Shown here one piece after another: positions 15,578 to 23,572 of a stretch of DNA of 28,891 bases (positions are counted from its first letter, which is position 1; the number at the start of each line of letters is the position of its first letter). This DNA is from JBOHRE01 sp050732635 (GTDB lineage Bacteria > Gemmatimonadota > Gemmatimonadetes > Longimicrobiales > RSA9). The position numbers and the translations under genes were made by a program. The notes under the pieces are model-generated. The model was not told where the DNA came from. It did no database searches and saw only the letters and a program-made list of their open reading frames with translations. The stretch covers positions 1-28,891 of the forward strand of contig JBOHRE010000038.1 in assembly GCA_050732635.1 (NCBI GenBank), written 5' to 3'.

Positions 15578-15581
15578 CCCC

Positions 15582-16349
15582 ATGTCTCAGGTCCTTGCGT
15601 TGCGCGAGCTGCTCGAGCAGCGATTTCCGGGTGCGCTGCCACTGTCGGTGGGCGGCACGGCGGAGCCCGTGTCCACGGGTGTGGCGGTGCTGGACCGGCT
15701 GCTGCCACAGAACGGCCTGCCTCGCGCGCGACTGACGCTGTGGCGGCCGGGTGGCGGCGCGACGGCGGTGCTACGCGAAAGCTGTGCACGGGTGGTGGCG
15801 CGAGGCGAGCGTGCGGCGTGGATCGATGCCGCCGGTCTGGTGACAGGCAGCTTCTGGAAGGACGGTCCGTTGCTGGTACGGCCGCCGGGCGTCGTATCGG
15901 CCCTGGGCTGTGCGGAGGAGCTGTTGCGCTCGGGCGGCTTCGCGCTGGTCGTGCTGGCGCTCGGCGAAGCGAGTCGCAGCGCGTCGGGTACGCACGGGCT
16001 GGAGGCGGTACGGCGCGGTGCAGCGGATGCGGCCTTCGTGAGGCTGTCGCGCGGTGCGCGCGAGGGCGGCGGCGCACTGGTGCTGGTCGCGCCGCATTCG
16101 CCCGTGGCCGCGCTGCGACTCGTCTCCCGTATCACGTCCGATGGCTACGAGTGGGATTCCGGGCCGCTGGCCGAGCCGGCGCAGGTCGCGTGGGTGCGCA
16201 TGCGAGTGAAGGCGACGTCGCCCGGCTGGAGCGGACACACGGAGTTCCGGCTGGCGGTCGCACACCCCGATCCGCGGTTGGCGCTGGAGTCCGCGCTGCC
16301 GGACCGACGCGGTGTCGCGGCGGTCAAGCGACGGCGGTGGCGGCGCTGA
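15582..16349 (+). CDS. imuA: ImuA-like protein of the SOS mutasome
   Basis: A 255-residue RecA-like protein that in other bacteria works with ImuB and DnaE2 in damage-induced translesion synthesis. Residues 25-65 keep the RecA/ImuA pattern: ...STGVAVLDRLLPQNGLPRARLTLW. The following Walker A position is degenerate (RPGGGATAVL, no GKT), so ATPase activity is doubtful; ImuA proteins commonly lack a canonical P-loop. The C-terminus ends in basic KRRRWRR. Identification rests on this pattern plus the overlap with imuB and the shared operator with dnaE2. The start is the ATG immediately after the CCCCAG tract. Confidence 0.8.
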   Translation: MSQVLALRELLEQRFPGALPLSVGGTAEPVSTGVAVLDRLLPQNGLPRARLTLWRPGGGATAVLRESCARVVARGERAAWIDAAGLVTGSFWKDGPLLVRPPGVVSALGCAEELLRSGGFALVVLALGEASRSASGTHGLEAVRRGAADAAFVRLSRGAREGGGALVLVAPHSPVAALRLVSRITSDGYEWDSGPLAEPAQVAWVRMRVKATSPGWSGHTEFRLAVAHPDPRLALESALPDRRGVAAVKRRRWRR

Positions 16350-16351
16350 GA

Positions 16352-17650
16352 GTGCGGGTGCTGTGCGCGGCCGCGCCGGCGTGGCTGGAGTCACCGCCGC
16401 CGGACGCGCTGATCGCTTCGCTCGCGGCAGCGTTTCCGCGCCTTGCCGTGACCGCGCAGGGGCTGCTCTGGATCGATGTTCATGGCCTGGACGCCGCTGC
16501 GCAGGCGGAGCGGCTCGCAGCGGTACTGCAGGAGCACGCCAGCGAGTCCTGTGGCATCGGTGGTGCCGATGTGCCGGTGGTGGCCGAGGCGGCGGCGCGC
16601 CATGCGCTCGCCACGGGTGCGGGCATGCTGCTGGTCGCGTCGAGTGCCGAGCGCGAGTTCCTGGCGACGCTGCCCCTCACCGTTCTGGCGCCCGATGCCG
16701 CGCTCGCGGCGTTGCTGGACGGTGTGGGCATCGACCGCTGCGGCGGGCTGGCGGCACTCGCGGGCGAGGCTGTCGAGGTGCGCTTCGGTGCGCCAGGCAG
16801 GGCACTCTGGCGACGCGCCCGTGCCGACGATCCGCGCCTGCTGTTCAGACCCATGCCGCCCGAGCGGCCGCACGCCTCGCTCGACTTCATCGATTATGTC
16901 GTCACCGATCCGGCGCGGCTGCTGTTCACGGCCAATGCGCTGCTCGGTCCGTTGTGCGAGCGCATGCACGCCAGGGGCGAACACGCCTCGCGCATCACGC
17001 TCGCGCTGGCGCTCGCGAATGGCGAGGACTGGCGCCGCCCGCTGCGCTCGGCGCGGCCCACGGCGGACCGCGACCGCTGGTTGCGTTTGCTGCGCGCCAC
17101 GCTCGAGCGGCTGTCGGTGCCGGATGCCGTTGCCGGCATGCGCCTGGAGATCGCAGCGACCGAGAGCGCGATCGTGCAGCAGGGTGATCTGTTCGATGCC
17201 GGCTTTGCGACGGCAAGCGCTTTCGATGCGGCCGTCGCGCGCCTGATCGAGACGCATGGCGAAGTCGTCGTCACGCCGGAGGTGAATCGGCACCCGCTCC
17301 CCGAACGTGCCACTCGCTGGCGACCCGCCACCAACCACCAACCATCAACCACCAACCGGAAGGGCGGGGCAGCTGGGCCGATGTTGACGCTGCAGCTGCT
17401 GCGCGAGCCGCGGCGTGTCGAGGTCGAGTGTACCGTGCGCGGCGGCTACGAGGTGCCGGTCCGTTACCGCGAACGCAGCGACTGGTGTGAGCTCGTCTCT
17501 GTCGCGGGACCCGATCGCATCTCGGGCGGCCACTGGGACGCGCCCTATGCCCGCGAGTATTATCGTTGCATCAGCACCACCGGCGTGCTGCTGTGGTTGT
17601 TCCACGATGCGCGCGACAGCGCCTGGTGGCTGCACGGGTGGTGGGACTAG
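16352..17650 (+). CDS. imuB: ImuB-like Y-family polymerase homologue with C-terminal DUF6504-like domain
   Basis: A 432-residue short, divergent member of the DinB/ImuB group. ImuB is normally the catalytically inactive hub that links DnaE2 to the sliding clamp. Visible parts are GLLWIDVHGLDAAAQAERLAAVL (palm-like, no clear catalytic DDE set), LDFIDYVVTDPARLLF preceding the little-finger region, and a C-terminal block with GGHWDAPYAREYYRC and WWLHGWWD, which matches the ImuB-associated DUF6504 domain. A 30-base heptamer tract is inserted in frame between the two parts. GTG 16352 follows the imuA stop (16347-16349). GTG 16337, overlapping imuA, is an alternative. No canonical clamp-binding motif was pinpointed. 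Confidence 0.8.
   Translation: MRVLCAAAPAWLESPPPDALIASLAAAFPRLAVTAQGLLWIDVHGLDAAAQAERLAAVLQEHASESCGIGGADVPVVAEAAARHALATGAGMLLVASSAEREFLATLPLTVLAPDAALAALLDGVGIDRCGGLAALAGEAVEVRFGAPGRALWRRARADDPRLLFRPMPPERPHASLDFIDYVVTDPARLLFTANALLGPLCERMHARGEHASRITLALALANGEDWRRPLRSARPTADRDRWLRLLRATLERLSVPDAVAGMRLEIAATESAIVQQGDLFDAGFATASAFDAAVARLIETHGEVVVTPEVNRHPLPERATRWRPATNHQPSTTNRKGGAAGPMLTLQLLREPRRVEVECTVRGGYEVPVRYRERSDWCELVSVAGPDRISGGHWDAPYAREYYRCISTTGVLLWLFHDARDSAWWLHGWWD
17328..17357 (+). repeat. Heptamer tract inside imuB coding sequence
   Basis: CCACCAA, CCACCAA, CCATCAA, CCACCAA and CC total 30 bases, exactly 10 codons, reading as Thr-Asn-His-Gln-Pro-Ser type residues. It lies in the linker between the polymerase-like part and the C-terminal domain of ImuB and does not disturb the frame. 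Confidence 0.95.
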
Positions 17651-17730
17651 CAGGGCTGGCTTGCGCACGGGCGGTGCCGGGAGCAGCATCGCCGGTCGGG
17701 TCGGCGTCGCCTCCTGATTCGCCGTCTGCA

Positions 17731-17740
17731 ACCAATTGGT
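17731..17740. repeat. Ten-base palindrome in the imuB/DUF5916 spacer
   Basis: ACCAATTGGT is a perfect palindrome that looks like two half-heptamers head to head (CAACCAATTGGTGG context). It lies 57 bases before the DUF5916 start in a 146-base spacer with no other recognisable signal. It may be an operator or a repeat remnant. Confidence 0.35.
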
Positions 17741-17796
17741 GGAGCGCAACGTCCAATACAGGACGTAGTGACCCTGATCCCGTCCGCCGTGCCTCC

Positions 17797-20349
17797 ATGA
17801 AACCGAACCGCTCGATTGTTCTGCTTTGCGGGCTGCTGCTGCCGTCACTTGCCCGCGCGCAATCGCCGGCCGCCGAGCACGACGCGCCGGTGGCACAGGC
17901 GACGCGAGTCACCGCACCGATCGTGATCGATGGTGTGCTCGATGAGGCAGTGTGGCAGCAGGGCGCGCCGATCACGACGTTCCGCCAGCTGGATCCGGAG
18001 GAGGGTGCGCCCGTCAGTCAGCCGACGGAGGTCCGCATCCTGTTCGACGAGAGCGCGCTGTACGTCGCCGCGCGGCTGAGCGGGCCGGTGCGGTACCGCC
18101 TGGGCCGGCGTGACATGCAGCTGCTGGACTCCGACTGGTTCGGCGTCGTCTTCGACAGCTACCACGACCATCGCACCGCGTTCCGCTTTCAGGTGAACCC
18201 GGGCGGCGTGCAGCGCGACGCGACGATCAGCATGGCGGGTGGCAACATCGCCGACGATGACTCCTGGGATGCGGTTTGGGAGATCGGGACCGCGCGCGAC
18301 GCGGAGGGCTGGACGGCGGAGCTGCGGATCCCGTTCAGCCAACTGCGCTTCACTGCGGCGGCCGAACAGACGTGGGGGCTGCAGCTCGAGCGCATCATCG
18401 GCAGCCGGCAGGAGTACGCCCTGTTCTCCTTCACGCCGAAGAGCGAGCCGAGTGGTGTGCCGCGCTACGGCCACCTGACGGGGCTGACCGGCATCGAGCC
18501 CGGCGAGCGCGTCGAGCTGCTGCCGTACGTCGTCGCCCGCGGCGAGTACGTGGACCCGGGTCCGAATCCGTTCCGTACGGACCGCGAGCATGCGCTTTCG
18601 GCGGGCGCGGATCTGCTCTACCGCATGACCTCGAATCTGACGCTGAATGCGACGATCAACCCGGACTTCGGTCAGGTCGAGGTCGATCCGGCAGTCGTCA
18701 ACCTGGGTGTGTACGAGACGTTTTTTCCGGAGAAGCGGCCGTTCTTCGTCGAGGGGAGCGAGATTTTCCGCTTCACGGGCAACACCAGCGGCGGCGATCT
18801 GTTCTACAGCCGCCGCATTGGCCGCCGGCCGCAGCTCGCGCCGCCGACGTCGCGCGCGGATGTACCGGAGGTCACCAACATTATGGCGGCCGCGAAGCTC
18901 TCCGGGAAGACAGCGGACGGCTGGTCGATCGGCCTGCTCGAGGCAGTGACCGCGCCCGAGGACGCGACGTTCCTCGATCCCGACGGTGTGCAGCGTGAGA
19001 TGGCGGTCGAGCCGCTCGCGAATTATTTCGTGGGTCGGGTTCGACGCGACATGCGCGGGGGCCGCTCGGCCGTGGGCGGCGTACTCACCTCCGTCGTGCG
19101 TAATCTGGACGCGGCGGTGCTCGAGAACCAGCTGCGCAGCTCCGGCTGGGCCGGCGGCATGGATTTCCGGCACGAATGGGCCGAGCGGAGCTGGTCGGTG
19201 CAGGGCAGTGTGGCGGCGAGTCACGTGCGCGGCTCGACGGACGCGATCACGCGGACGCAGCGTCTGTCGCATCATTTCTTCCAGCGCCCGGACGCGGCAC
19301 ATCTGCGCGTCGATACGACCGCCACGTCGCTGACGGGCTACTCCGTCGGCAGCGCGCTGAGCAAGCAGGCCGGCGAGCACTGGACCGGCTCCGTCGCCGC
19401 CGCACTCACCGCACCCGAGTTCGAGGTCAACGACCTGGGGTTCCAGACCCGCACCGACCGCCGCGACCTGGCCGCGAATATCAGGTATTCGGAAAACCGG
19501 CCGGGAGACTTCTTCCGGAACTGGTCGGCCGGCTCCTTCAGTCGCTACGAGAGCAGCTTCGACGGCGACCGCATCCAGGCGTTCTCGCACTTCGAGCTCG
19601 CGTTCCGGCACCTGGATTTCTGGGGTGGCGGCGTGGTCGCCGGGCTCAACTTACGCTCGCTGGACGACCGCTCGACCCGCGGCGGCCCGATCATGATTCG
19701 ACCGGCCAACCGCATCGCTGGCATCTTCTTGAACTCCGATTCCCGCAAGCCGATCACGCTGCGCGGCGGCTTCTTCGTGTTCGCTGACGAGTACGACGGC
19801 GGCGCCTGGGAGAGCAACCTGCAGGTGGCGGTGCGCACCTCGCCTCGCTGGCAGCTCACGGTCGGCCCGTATTTCAGCCGGGGCACCATACCCGCGCAGT
19901 ACCTGGCGACGCTGCCGGACTCGCTGGCCACGCGAACGTTCGGCCGCCGCTACGTCTTCGCGCCACTCGACTTCACGCACCTGAACATGAACGTGCGCCT
20001 GAACGTCACATTCGCGCCCCGGCTGACGCTGGAGACCTATCTGCAGCCGCTGATCTTCAGCTCGGATTACGGCGAGCCCGGTGCTCTCGTGGCGCCGCGC
20101 ACCTTCGAGTTCGAGCCGATCGCGCAGCCTCTGCCGCCGCTCGACAACACCTTCCGCAGCCTGCGCGGCAACGCCGTACTCCGCTGGGAATGGCGACCCG
20201 GCTCCACGCTCTACCTCGCCTGGCAGCAGACTCGCGTCGGCATTGGCGAGAGCGGCGATTTCGACGTTGCCGACGATCCGCGCGAGCTGTTCCGCACCGC
20301 GCCGGACAACATCTTTCTGGTGAAGGCGAGCTACTGGCTGAATCTGTGA
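17797..20349 (+). CDS. DUF5916-family outer-membrane-type protein with N-terminal carbohydrate-binding-like domain
   Basis: An 850-residue exported protein with a Sec signal (LLCGLLLPSLARAQ). Residues ~40-220 form a CBM9-like beta-sandwich (IVIDGVLDEAVWQQ...DDSWDAVWEIGTARDAEGWTAELRIPFSQLRF). The rest is the DUF5916 region, with NPDFGQVEVDPAVVNLGVYETFFPEKRPFF(V)EG and strand-rich segments to the end, ending YWLNL, as expected for an outer-membrane barrel. Function is unknown; the family is common in Bacteroidota, Gemmatimonadota and relatives. The ATG is the first fitting the signal peptide, and no Shine-Dalgarno is visible. It is followed by a strong hairpin. Confidence 0.88.
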   Translation: MKPNRSIVLLCGLLLPSLARAQSPAAEHDAPVAQATRVTAPIVIDGVLDEAVWQQGAPITTFRQLDPEEGAPVSQPTEVRILFDESALYVAARLSGPVRYRLGRRDMQLLDSDWFGVVFDSYHDHRTAFRFQVNPGGVQRDATISMAGGNIADDDSWDAVWEIGTARDAEGWTAELRIPFSQLRFTAAAEQTWGLQLERIIGSRQEYALFSFTPKSEPSGVPRYGHLTGLTGIEPGERVELLPYVVARGEYVDPGPNPFRTDREHALSAGADLLYRMTSNLTLNATINPDFGQVEVDPAVVNLGVYETFFPEKRPFFVEGSEIFRFTGNTSGGDLFYSRRIGRRPQLAPPTSRADVPEVTNIMAAAKLSGKTADGWSIGLLEAVTAPEDATFLDPDGVQREMAVEPLANYFVGRVRRDMRGGRSAVGGVLTSVVRNLDAAVLENQLRSSGWAGGMDFRHEWAERSWSVQGSVAASHVRGSTDAITRTQRLSHHFFQRPDAAHLRVDTTATSLTGYSVGSALSKQAGEHWTGSVAAALTAPEFEVNDLGFQTRTDRRDLAANIRYSENRPGDFFRNWSAGSFSRYESSFDGDRIQAFSHFELAFRHLDFWGGGVVAGLNLRSLDDRSTRGGPIMIRPANRIAGIFLNSDSRKPITLRGGFFVFADEYDGGAWESNLQVAVRTSPRWQLTVGPYFSRGTIPAQYLATLPDSLATRTFGRRYVFAPLDFTHLNMNVRLNVTFAPRLTLETYLQPLIFSSDYGEPGALVAPRTFEFEPIAQPLPPLDNTFRSLRGNAVLRWEWRPGSTLYLAWQQTRVGIGESGDFDVADDPRELFRTAPDNIFLVKASYWLNL

Positions 20350-20353
20350 GCAG

Positions 20354-20422
20354 CAGGGGTCCAGGCCGGTAGGCTGGGGCGGCTCGCACCCCCGTGCCTG
20401 GGCCCCTGCGGCCGCAGGCCGC
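20354..20422 (+). terminator. Double hairpin after the DUF5916 gene
   Basis: A 13-base stem (20354-20366 with 20396-20408; 12 Watson-Crick pairs plus one G-U) with a 29-base loop is followed at once by a second hairpin GCGGCC-GCA-GGCCGC (20408-20422). They begin 4 bases after the stop. No T-run follows, so it is a GC-rich, non-classical terminator candidate. Confidence 0.55.
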
Positions 20423-20451
20423 TTCAAACGCCTGCCCGCCCGCCGTATCTT
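20423..20451 (+). promoter_or_regulatory. Candidate promoter giving leaderless pncA mRNA
   Basis: TTCAAA (20423-20428), a 17-base spacer, then TATCTT (20446-20451). Each hexamer matches the sigma70 consensus at 4 of 6. The -10 ends 6 bases before the pncA ATG (20458), so transcription would begin at or next to the A of the start codon. The -10 continues as TATCTTTC, close to the TAnnTTTG element known from Bacteroidota promoters. Confidence 0.45.
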
Positions 20452-20457
20452 TCCGCT

Positions 20458-21081
20458 ATGAACGACCGAACCGGGTCACAGCCGGCCGCCGCGCTCCTGC
20501 TGGTCGACGTACAGAACGACTTCTGTCCGGGTGGCGCGCTGCCGGTGCCGCAGGGCGATCGCGTGGTGCCGGTGCTCAACGATTACGCGCACCGGTTCAC
20601 GAAGCGGCGGCTGCCGGTGTACGCCTCGCGTGACTGGCACCCGCCCGCCACGCGCCACTTTCAGCCGCAAGGCGGCCCCTGGCCGCCGCATTGCGTGCAG
20701 GAGACGCGGGGTGCAGAGCTGCACCCCGACCTCGAGCTGCCGGCCGATGCGGTGGTGGTGTCCAAGGGAATGAGCAGCGAGGACCACGGCTACTCGGCCT
20801 TCGAAGCGACGACCCCGGCCGGCGTCCGGCTGGCGGAGTCACTGCGCAAGCAGGGTGTGCGCCGGCTCTTCGTCGGCGGACTTGCTACCGATTACTGCGT
20901 CCGTGCATCGGTTCTGGACGCCGCGCGCGCCGGCTTCGAGACGGTGCTGCTGCTCGACGCGATCCGTGGCATCGACGTGCAGCCGGGCGATACCGCCCGC
21001 GCAGTGGACGAGATGCTGCGCGCGGGCGCGCGCAGCGCCACGCTGGAAACGGTGAACGCCGAGCTGGCGGGCGGGGGCTGA
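20458..21081 (+). CDS. pncA: Nicotinamidase
   Basis: A 207-residue cysteine hydrolase of the isochorismatase fold that deamidates nicotinamide to nicotinate in NAD salvage. The catalytic triad is D17 (LLLVDVQNDF), K103 (VVVSKGM) and C147 (ATDYCVRAS). The metal site is D59, H61 and H67 in SRDWHPPATRHF. It ends 5 bases before pncB, the next enzyme of the pathway, so the pair forms an operon. There is no ribosome binding site, because the predicted promoter places transcription initiation at the ATG. Confidence 0.95.
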   Translation: MNDRTGSQPAAALLLVDVQNDFCPGGALPVPQGDRVVPVLNDYAHRFTKRRLPVYASRDWHPPATRHFQPQGGPWPPHCVQETRGAELHPDLELPADAVVVSKGMSSEDHGYSAFEATTPAGVRLAESLRKQGVRRLFVGGLATDYCVRASVLDAARAGFETVLLLDAIRGIDVQPGDTARAVDEMLRAGARSATLETVNAELAGGG

Positions 21082-21086
21082 GCGGC

Positions 21087-22223
21087 ATGAGCGTGCGCAC
21101 CGAGCCTGCCCGCGCCCGCGAGCAGGCGGATCGGCCGGCGTCGCCGCCGCCGCCGCTGAGACCGGAGCGGCGGCTCGATCCGAGCATCTTCCAGCTCCCG
21201 GTCGAGAAGATGCGCAGCGGCTACTACTCGGATAAGTACTTCGTGCGGGCGCGCGAGGTGCTGCTCGCGGAGGGTGCCGATCCGGTCGTGACCATGCAGG
21301 TCTTCCAGAAGAAGGCCGCCTGGCTCGGTGGTGTCGATGAAGCCATCGCCATTCTGAAGCTGTGCCTGACCGAAGGATACGCGTGGAGCGATCTCGAGGT
21401 CCGGGCCCTGCGCGACGGCGATCACGTCGCTCCCTGGGAGACGGCGCTGCACATCACCGGTCCGTACGCCGCCTTCTCACACCTGGAAACGCTCTACCTC
21501 GGCGTGCTCGGCCGGCGGACCAAGGTCGCGACCAACACGCGCCAGGTCGTCGAGGCCGCGTGGCCGAAATCGATCCTGTTCTTTCCGGCGCGCCACGATC
21601 ACTGGCTCGTACAGACGGGCGACGGCTATGCGGCGCATGTCGCGGGCGCGATCGGCGTCTCCACCGACGCGCAGGCATCGTGGTGGGGCTCGGAGGGCGT
21701 GGGCACCGTGCCGCACGCCCTGATCGCTGCGTATCATGGCGACACCGTCGCGGCGACGGCAGCGTTCGCTCGCGTCATGCCCGAGGACGTGAGCATCATC
21801 ACGCTCGTCGACTTCGACAACGATTGCGTCACGACATCACTGGCCGTGGCGCGGGCACTGGGCGAGCGGCTGTGGGCGGTGCGCCTCGACACCGCCGAGT
21901 CGCTCGTCGACGCATCCATCATCCCGCAGATGGGCCGCTTCGACCCGCGCGGTGTCAACCCACAGCTGGTCTGGAACGTTCGTAGAGCACTGGACCGCGA
22001 AGGATTCCACGGCGTTCGCATCGTCGTGTCCGGTGGCTTCGATACGGGCAAGATCCGCCGCTTCGAGGAGCAGGGCGTGCCGGTCGACGCCTACGGCGTG
22101 GGCTCGGCACTGCTTCGCGAGCGCTACGATTTCACCGCCGATGTGGTACGCGTAAAGGATGAACCGATGGCCAAGCAGGGCAGGGAATTCCGGGACAATC
22201 CACGGCTCGAGCCGGTCGCCTGA
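21087..22223 (+). CDS. pncB: Nicotinate phosphoribosyltransferase
   Basis: A 378-residue enzyme converting nicotinate and PRPP to nicotinate mononucleotide, with ATP, in NAD salvage. It is of the shorter type. Motifs are MRSGYYSDKYF near the N-terminus, MQVFQKK, FFPARHDHW, STDAQASWWGSEGVGTVPHAL, a Glu/Asp metal site in TLVDFDNDC, and the phosphate-binding VVSGGFDTGKI followed by YGVGS. It directly follows nicotinamidase, which supplies its substrate. The first ~30 residues are Pro/Arg-rich and probably disordered. The ATG at 21087 fits the 5-base gap after pncA. Confidence 0.95.
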   Translation: MSVRTEPARAREQADRPASPPPPLRPERRLDPSIFQLPVEKMRSGYYSDKYFVRAREVLLAEGADPVVTMQVFQKKAAWLGGVDEAIAILKLCLTEGYAWSDLEVRALRDGDHVAPWETALHITGPYAAFSHLETLYLGVLGRRTKVATNTRQVVEAAWPKSILFFPARHDHWLVQTGDGYAAHVAGAIGVSTDAQASWWGSEGVGTVPHALIAAYHGDTVAATAAFARVMPEDVSIITLVDFDNDCVTTSLAVARALGERLWAVRLDTAESLVDASIIPQMGRFDPRGVNPQLVWNVRRALDREGFHGVRIVVSGGFDTGKIRRFEEQGVPVDAYGVGSALLRERYDFTADVVRVKDEPMAKQGREFRDNPRLEPVA

Positions 22224-22224
22224 C

Positions 22225-23436
22225 GTGCGGCTGAGCGCTGTCCTGCCCGGCGTGCTCCTCACGCTGCTCGCCGCCTGCGGCGAGCTCACCGATCCCGGGC
22301 CGGCGCCCATTGCGCTCGCGCTCGGTGCGGGTACGTTCCACGCCTGCAGCCTCACCGAGGACGGCTCGCTGCGCTGCTGGGGCCGCAACGATCTCGGCCA
22401 GCTGGCGCGCCACCCCGCCGAGGAGTCCTGCGAGCTGCAGGGCCTCGTCTTCGGCTGCAGCACCAGCCCCGCACCGTCGGCGCAGCCCGGCCCCTTCACC
22501 ACGATCACGCTCGGTGACTTCCACGCCTGCGCGCTGGACACTGAAGGCGCCGCTTATTGCTGGGGCAGCAACAACGTCGGCCAGCTCGGCGCCGATGCGA
22601 CCGACGACTGCGGCAGCCCGTTTCGCAGCGGCACCTGCTCGCCAGCACCGATCCGCGCGGCTGCACCACTGCGCTTCGACCACATCGATGCCGGGCCGTT
22701 CCATACCTGCGGCATCGCCACCGACGGCGCCACCTACTGCTGGGGCAACAACTCGCGCGGTCAGCTCGGTGTGCCCCGTGACTCCGGCCTGACGCGCACC
22801 CGGCCCGCACGTGTGCAGGGCGACCAGCGCTTCGTTTCCCTCGCCCTCGGTACCATCCACTCCTGCGCGATCGACACTCAGGGTCAGGCCTACTGCTGGG
22901 GCAGCAACCTCGACGGCCGCCTCGGCACCCAGGTCGACACCCTCTGCAACTTCGTGCAGTGCAGCAGCGTGCCGGTGCCCGTCGACGCTGCCGTGCGCTT
23001 CAGCGCCATCGCCGCAGGCGACGCGCACACCTGCGCGCTCAGCACCGATCAGCACGCCTTCTGCTGGGGCGTCAACCTGCTCGGCCAATCCGGCATCGGC
23101 TCCTGGCCCCACGCCGACCGGCCGACCGAGGTCATCGGTGGCTTCCGCTTCAGTCACATCACCGCCGGCGACCAGCACACCTGCGCCGTCAATACCGCTG
23201 CGCGCGTCTACTGCTGGGGCTTCGACCTCACCGACCAGCTCGGCACGGGCATCGATCACTTCATCGATGTCGTCGACTATCCATTTCCAGTGGACAGCGA
23301 CCTGGACTTCGTCTCCATCGCCGCCGGTGTCGACTTCACCTGCGCCGCCACCGCCGACGGCGAGCTGCGCTGCTGGGGCGCCGATTGGGCCGGCCAGCTC
23401 GGCAACGGCCCCGCCGGCGACCGCCCCACGCCCTAG
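22225..23436 (+). CDS. RCC1-like beta-propeller lipoprotein with disulfide-type CWG blades
   Basis: A 403-residue lipoprotein (signal LPGVLLTLLAAC, lipidated Cys at about 19) made of seven RCC1/BNR-type repeats. Each repeat has a pattern like H-x-C-(7-9)-x-x-C-W-G-x-N-x-x-G-Q-L, giving two cysteines per blade that could form a disulfide in the periplasm or outside. Seven blades suit a closed propeller. Binding partner and role are unknown; such proteins are abundant in soil bacteria of this type. The GTG start lies one base after the pncB stop, with no clear Shine-Dalgarno, so it may rely on translational coupling. A relation to NAD salvage is not implied. Confidence 0.85.
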   Translation: MRLSAVLPGVLLTLLAACGELTDPGPAPIALALGAGTFHACSLTEDGSLRCWGRNDLGQLARHPAEESCELQGLVFGCSTSPAPSAQPGPFTTITLGDFHACALDTEGAAYCWGSNNVGQLGADATDDCGSPFRSGTCSPAPIRAAAPLRFDHIDAGPFHTCGIATDGATYCWGNNSRGQLGVPRDSGLTRTRPARVQGDQRFVSLALGTIHSCAIDTQGQAYCWGSNLDGRLGTQVDTLCNFVQCSSVPVPVDAAVRFSAIAAGDAHTCALSTDQHAFCWGVNLLGQSGIGSWPHADRPTEVIGGFRFSHITAGDQHTCAVNTAARVYCWGFDLTDQLGTGIDHFIDVVDYPFPVDSDLDFVSIAAGVDFTCAATADGELRCWGADWAGQLGNGPAGDRPTP

Positions 23437-23460
23437 CCCGCCCCGCCCCCGCCCCGCCAG

Positions 23461-23568
23461 TTGGTGGTTCTTGGTTGGTAGTTGGTGGTGACTGGTGGCT
23501 GTCTGATATTCGGGTTATCTTCGGTATGCGGACGCCCACTACCAACTACCAACCACCAACCACCAACC
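23461..23568. repeat. Inverted heptamer pair bracketing the dnaE2 operator
   Basis: The left arm (23461-23488) is TTGGTGG, TTCTTGG, TTGGTAG, TTGGTGG, 24 bases after the RCC1 gene stop. The right arm (23539-23568) is CTACCAA twice, CCACCAA twice and CC, ending 4 bases before the dnaE2 start. The 50-base core holds the TTCGG direct repeat. Both arms contain the rarer CTACCAA variant, which suggests the arms share a common origin. Confidence 0.93.
23509..23527 (+). promoter_or_regulatory. Direct-repeat operator upstream of dnaE2 (candidate LexA-type site)
   Basis: TTCGGGTTATCTTCGGTAT matches the imuA site in 14 of 19 positions, with the same period of 11 and an identical TTCGGTAT right half. 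With flanking bases it reads ATTC-N7-CTTC. Promoter boxes around it are poor: TATGCG or TTATCT could serve as the -10. Coregulation of imuA-imuB and dnaE2 is inferred from the shared site. Confidence 0.5.
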
Positions 23569-23572
23569 GCAT

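Noticed and set aside
15474..15581. Upstream TTG start for imuA adding a Pro-Ser N-terminus
   Set aside because: It would place the start within the -35 and operator, before the predicted transcription start. The ATG at 15582 begins the conserved part.
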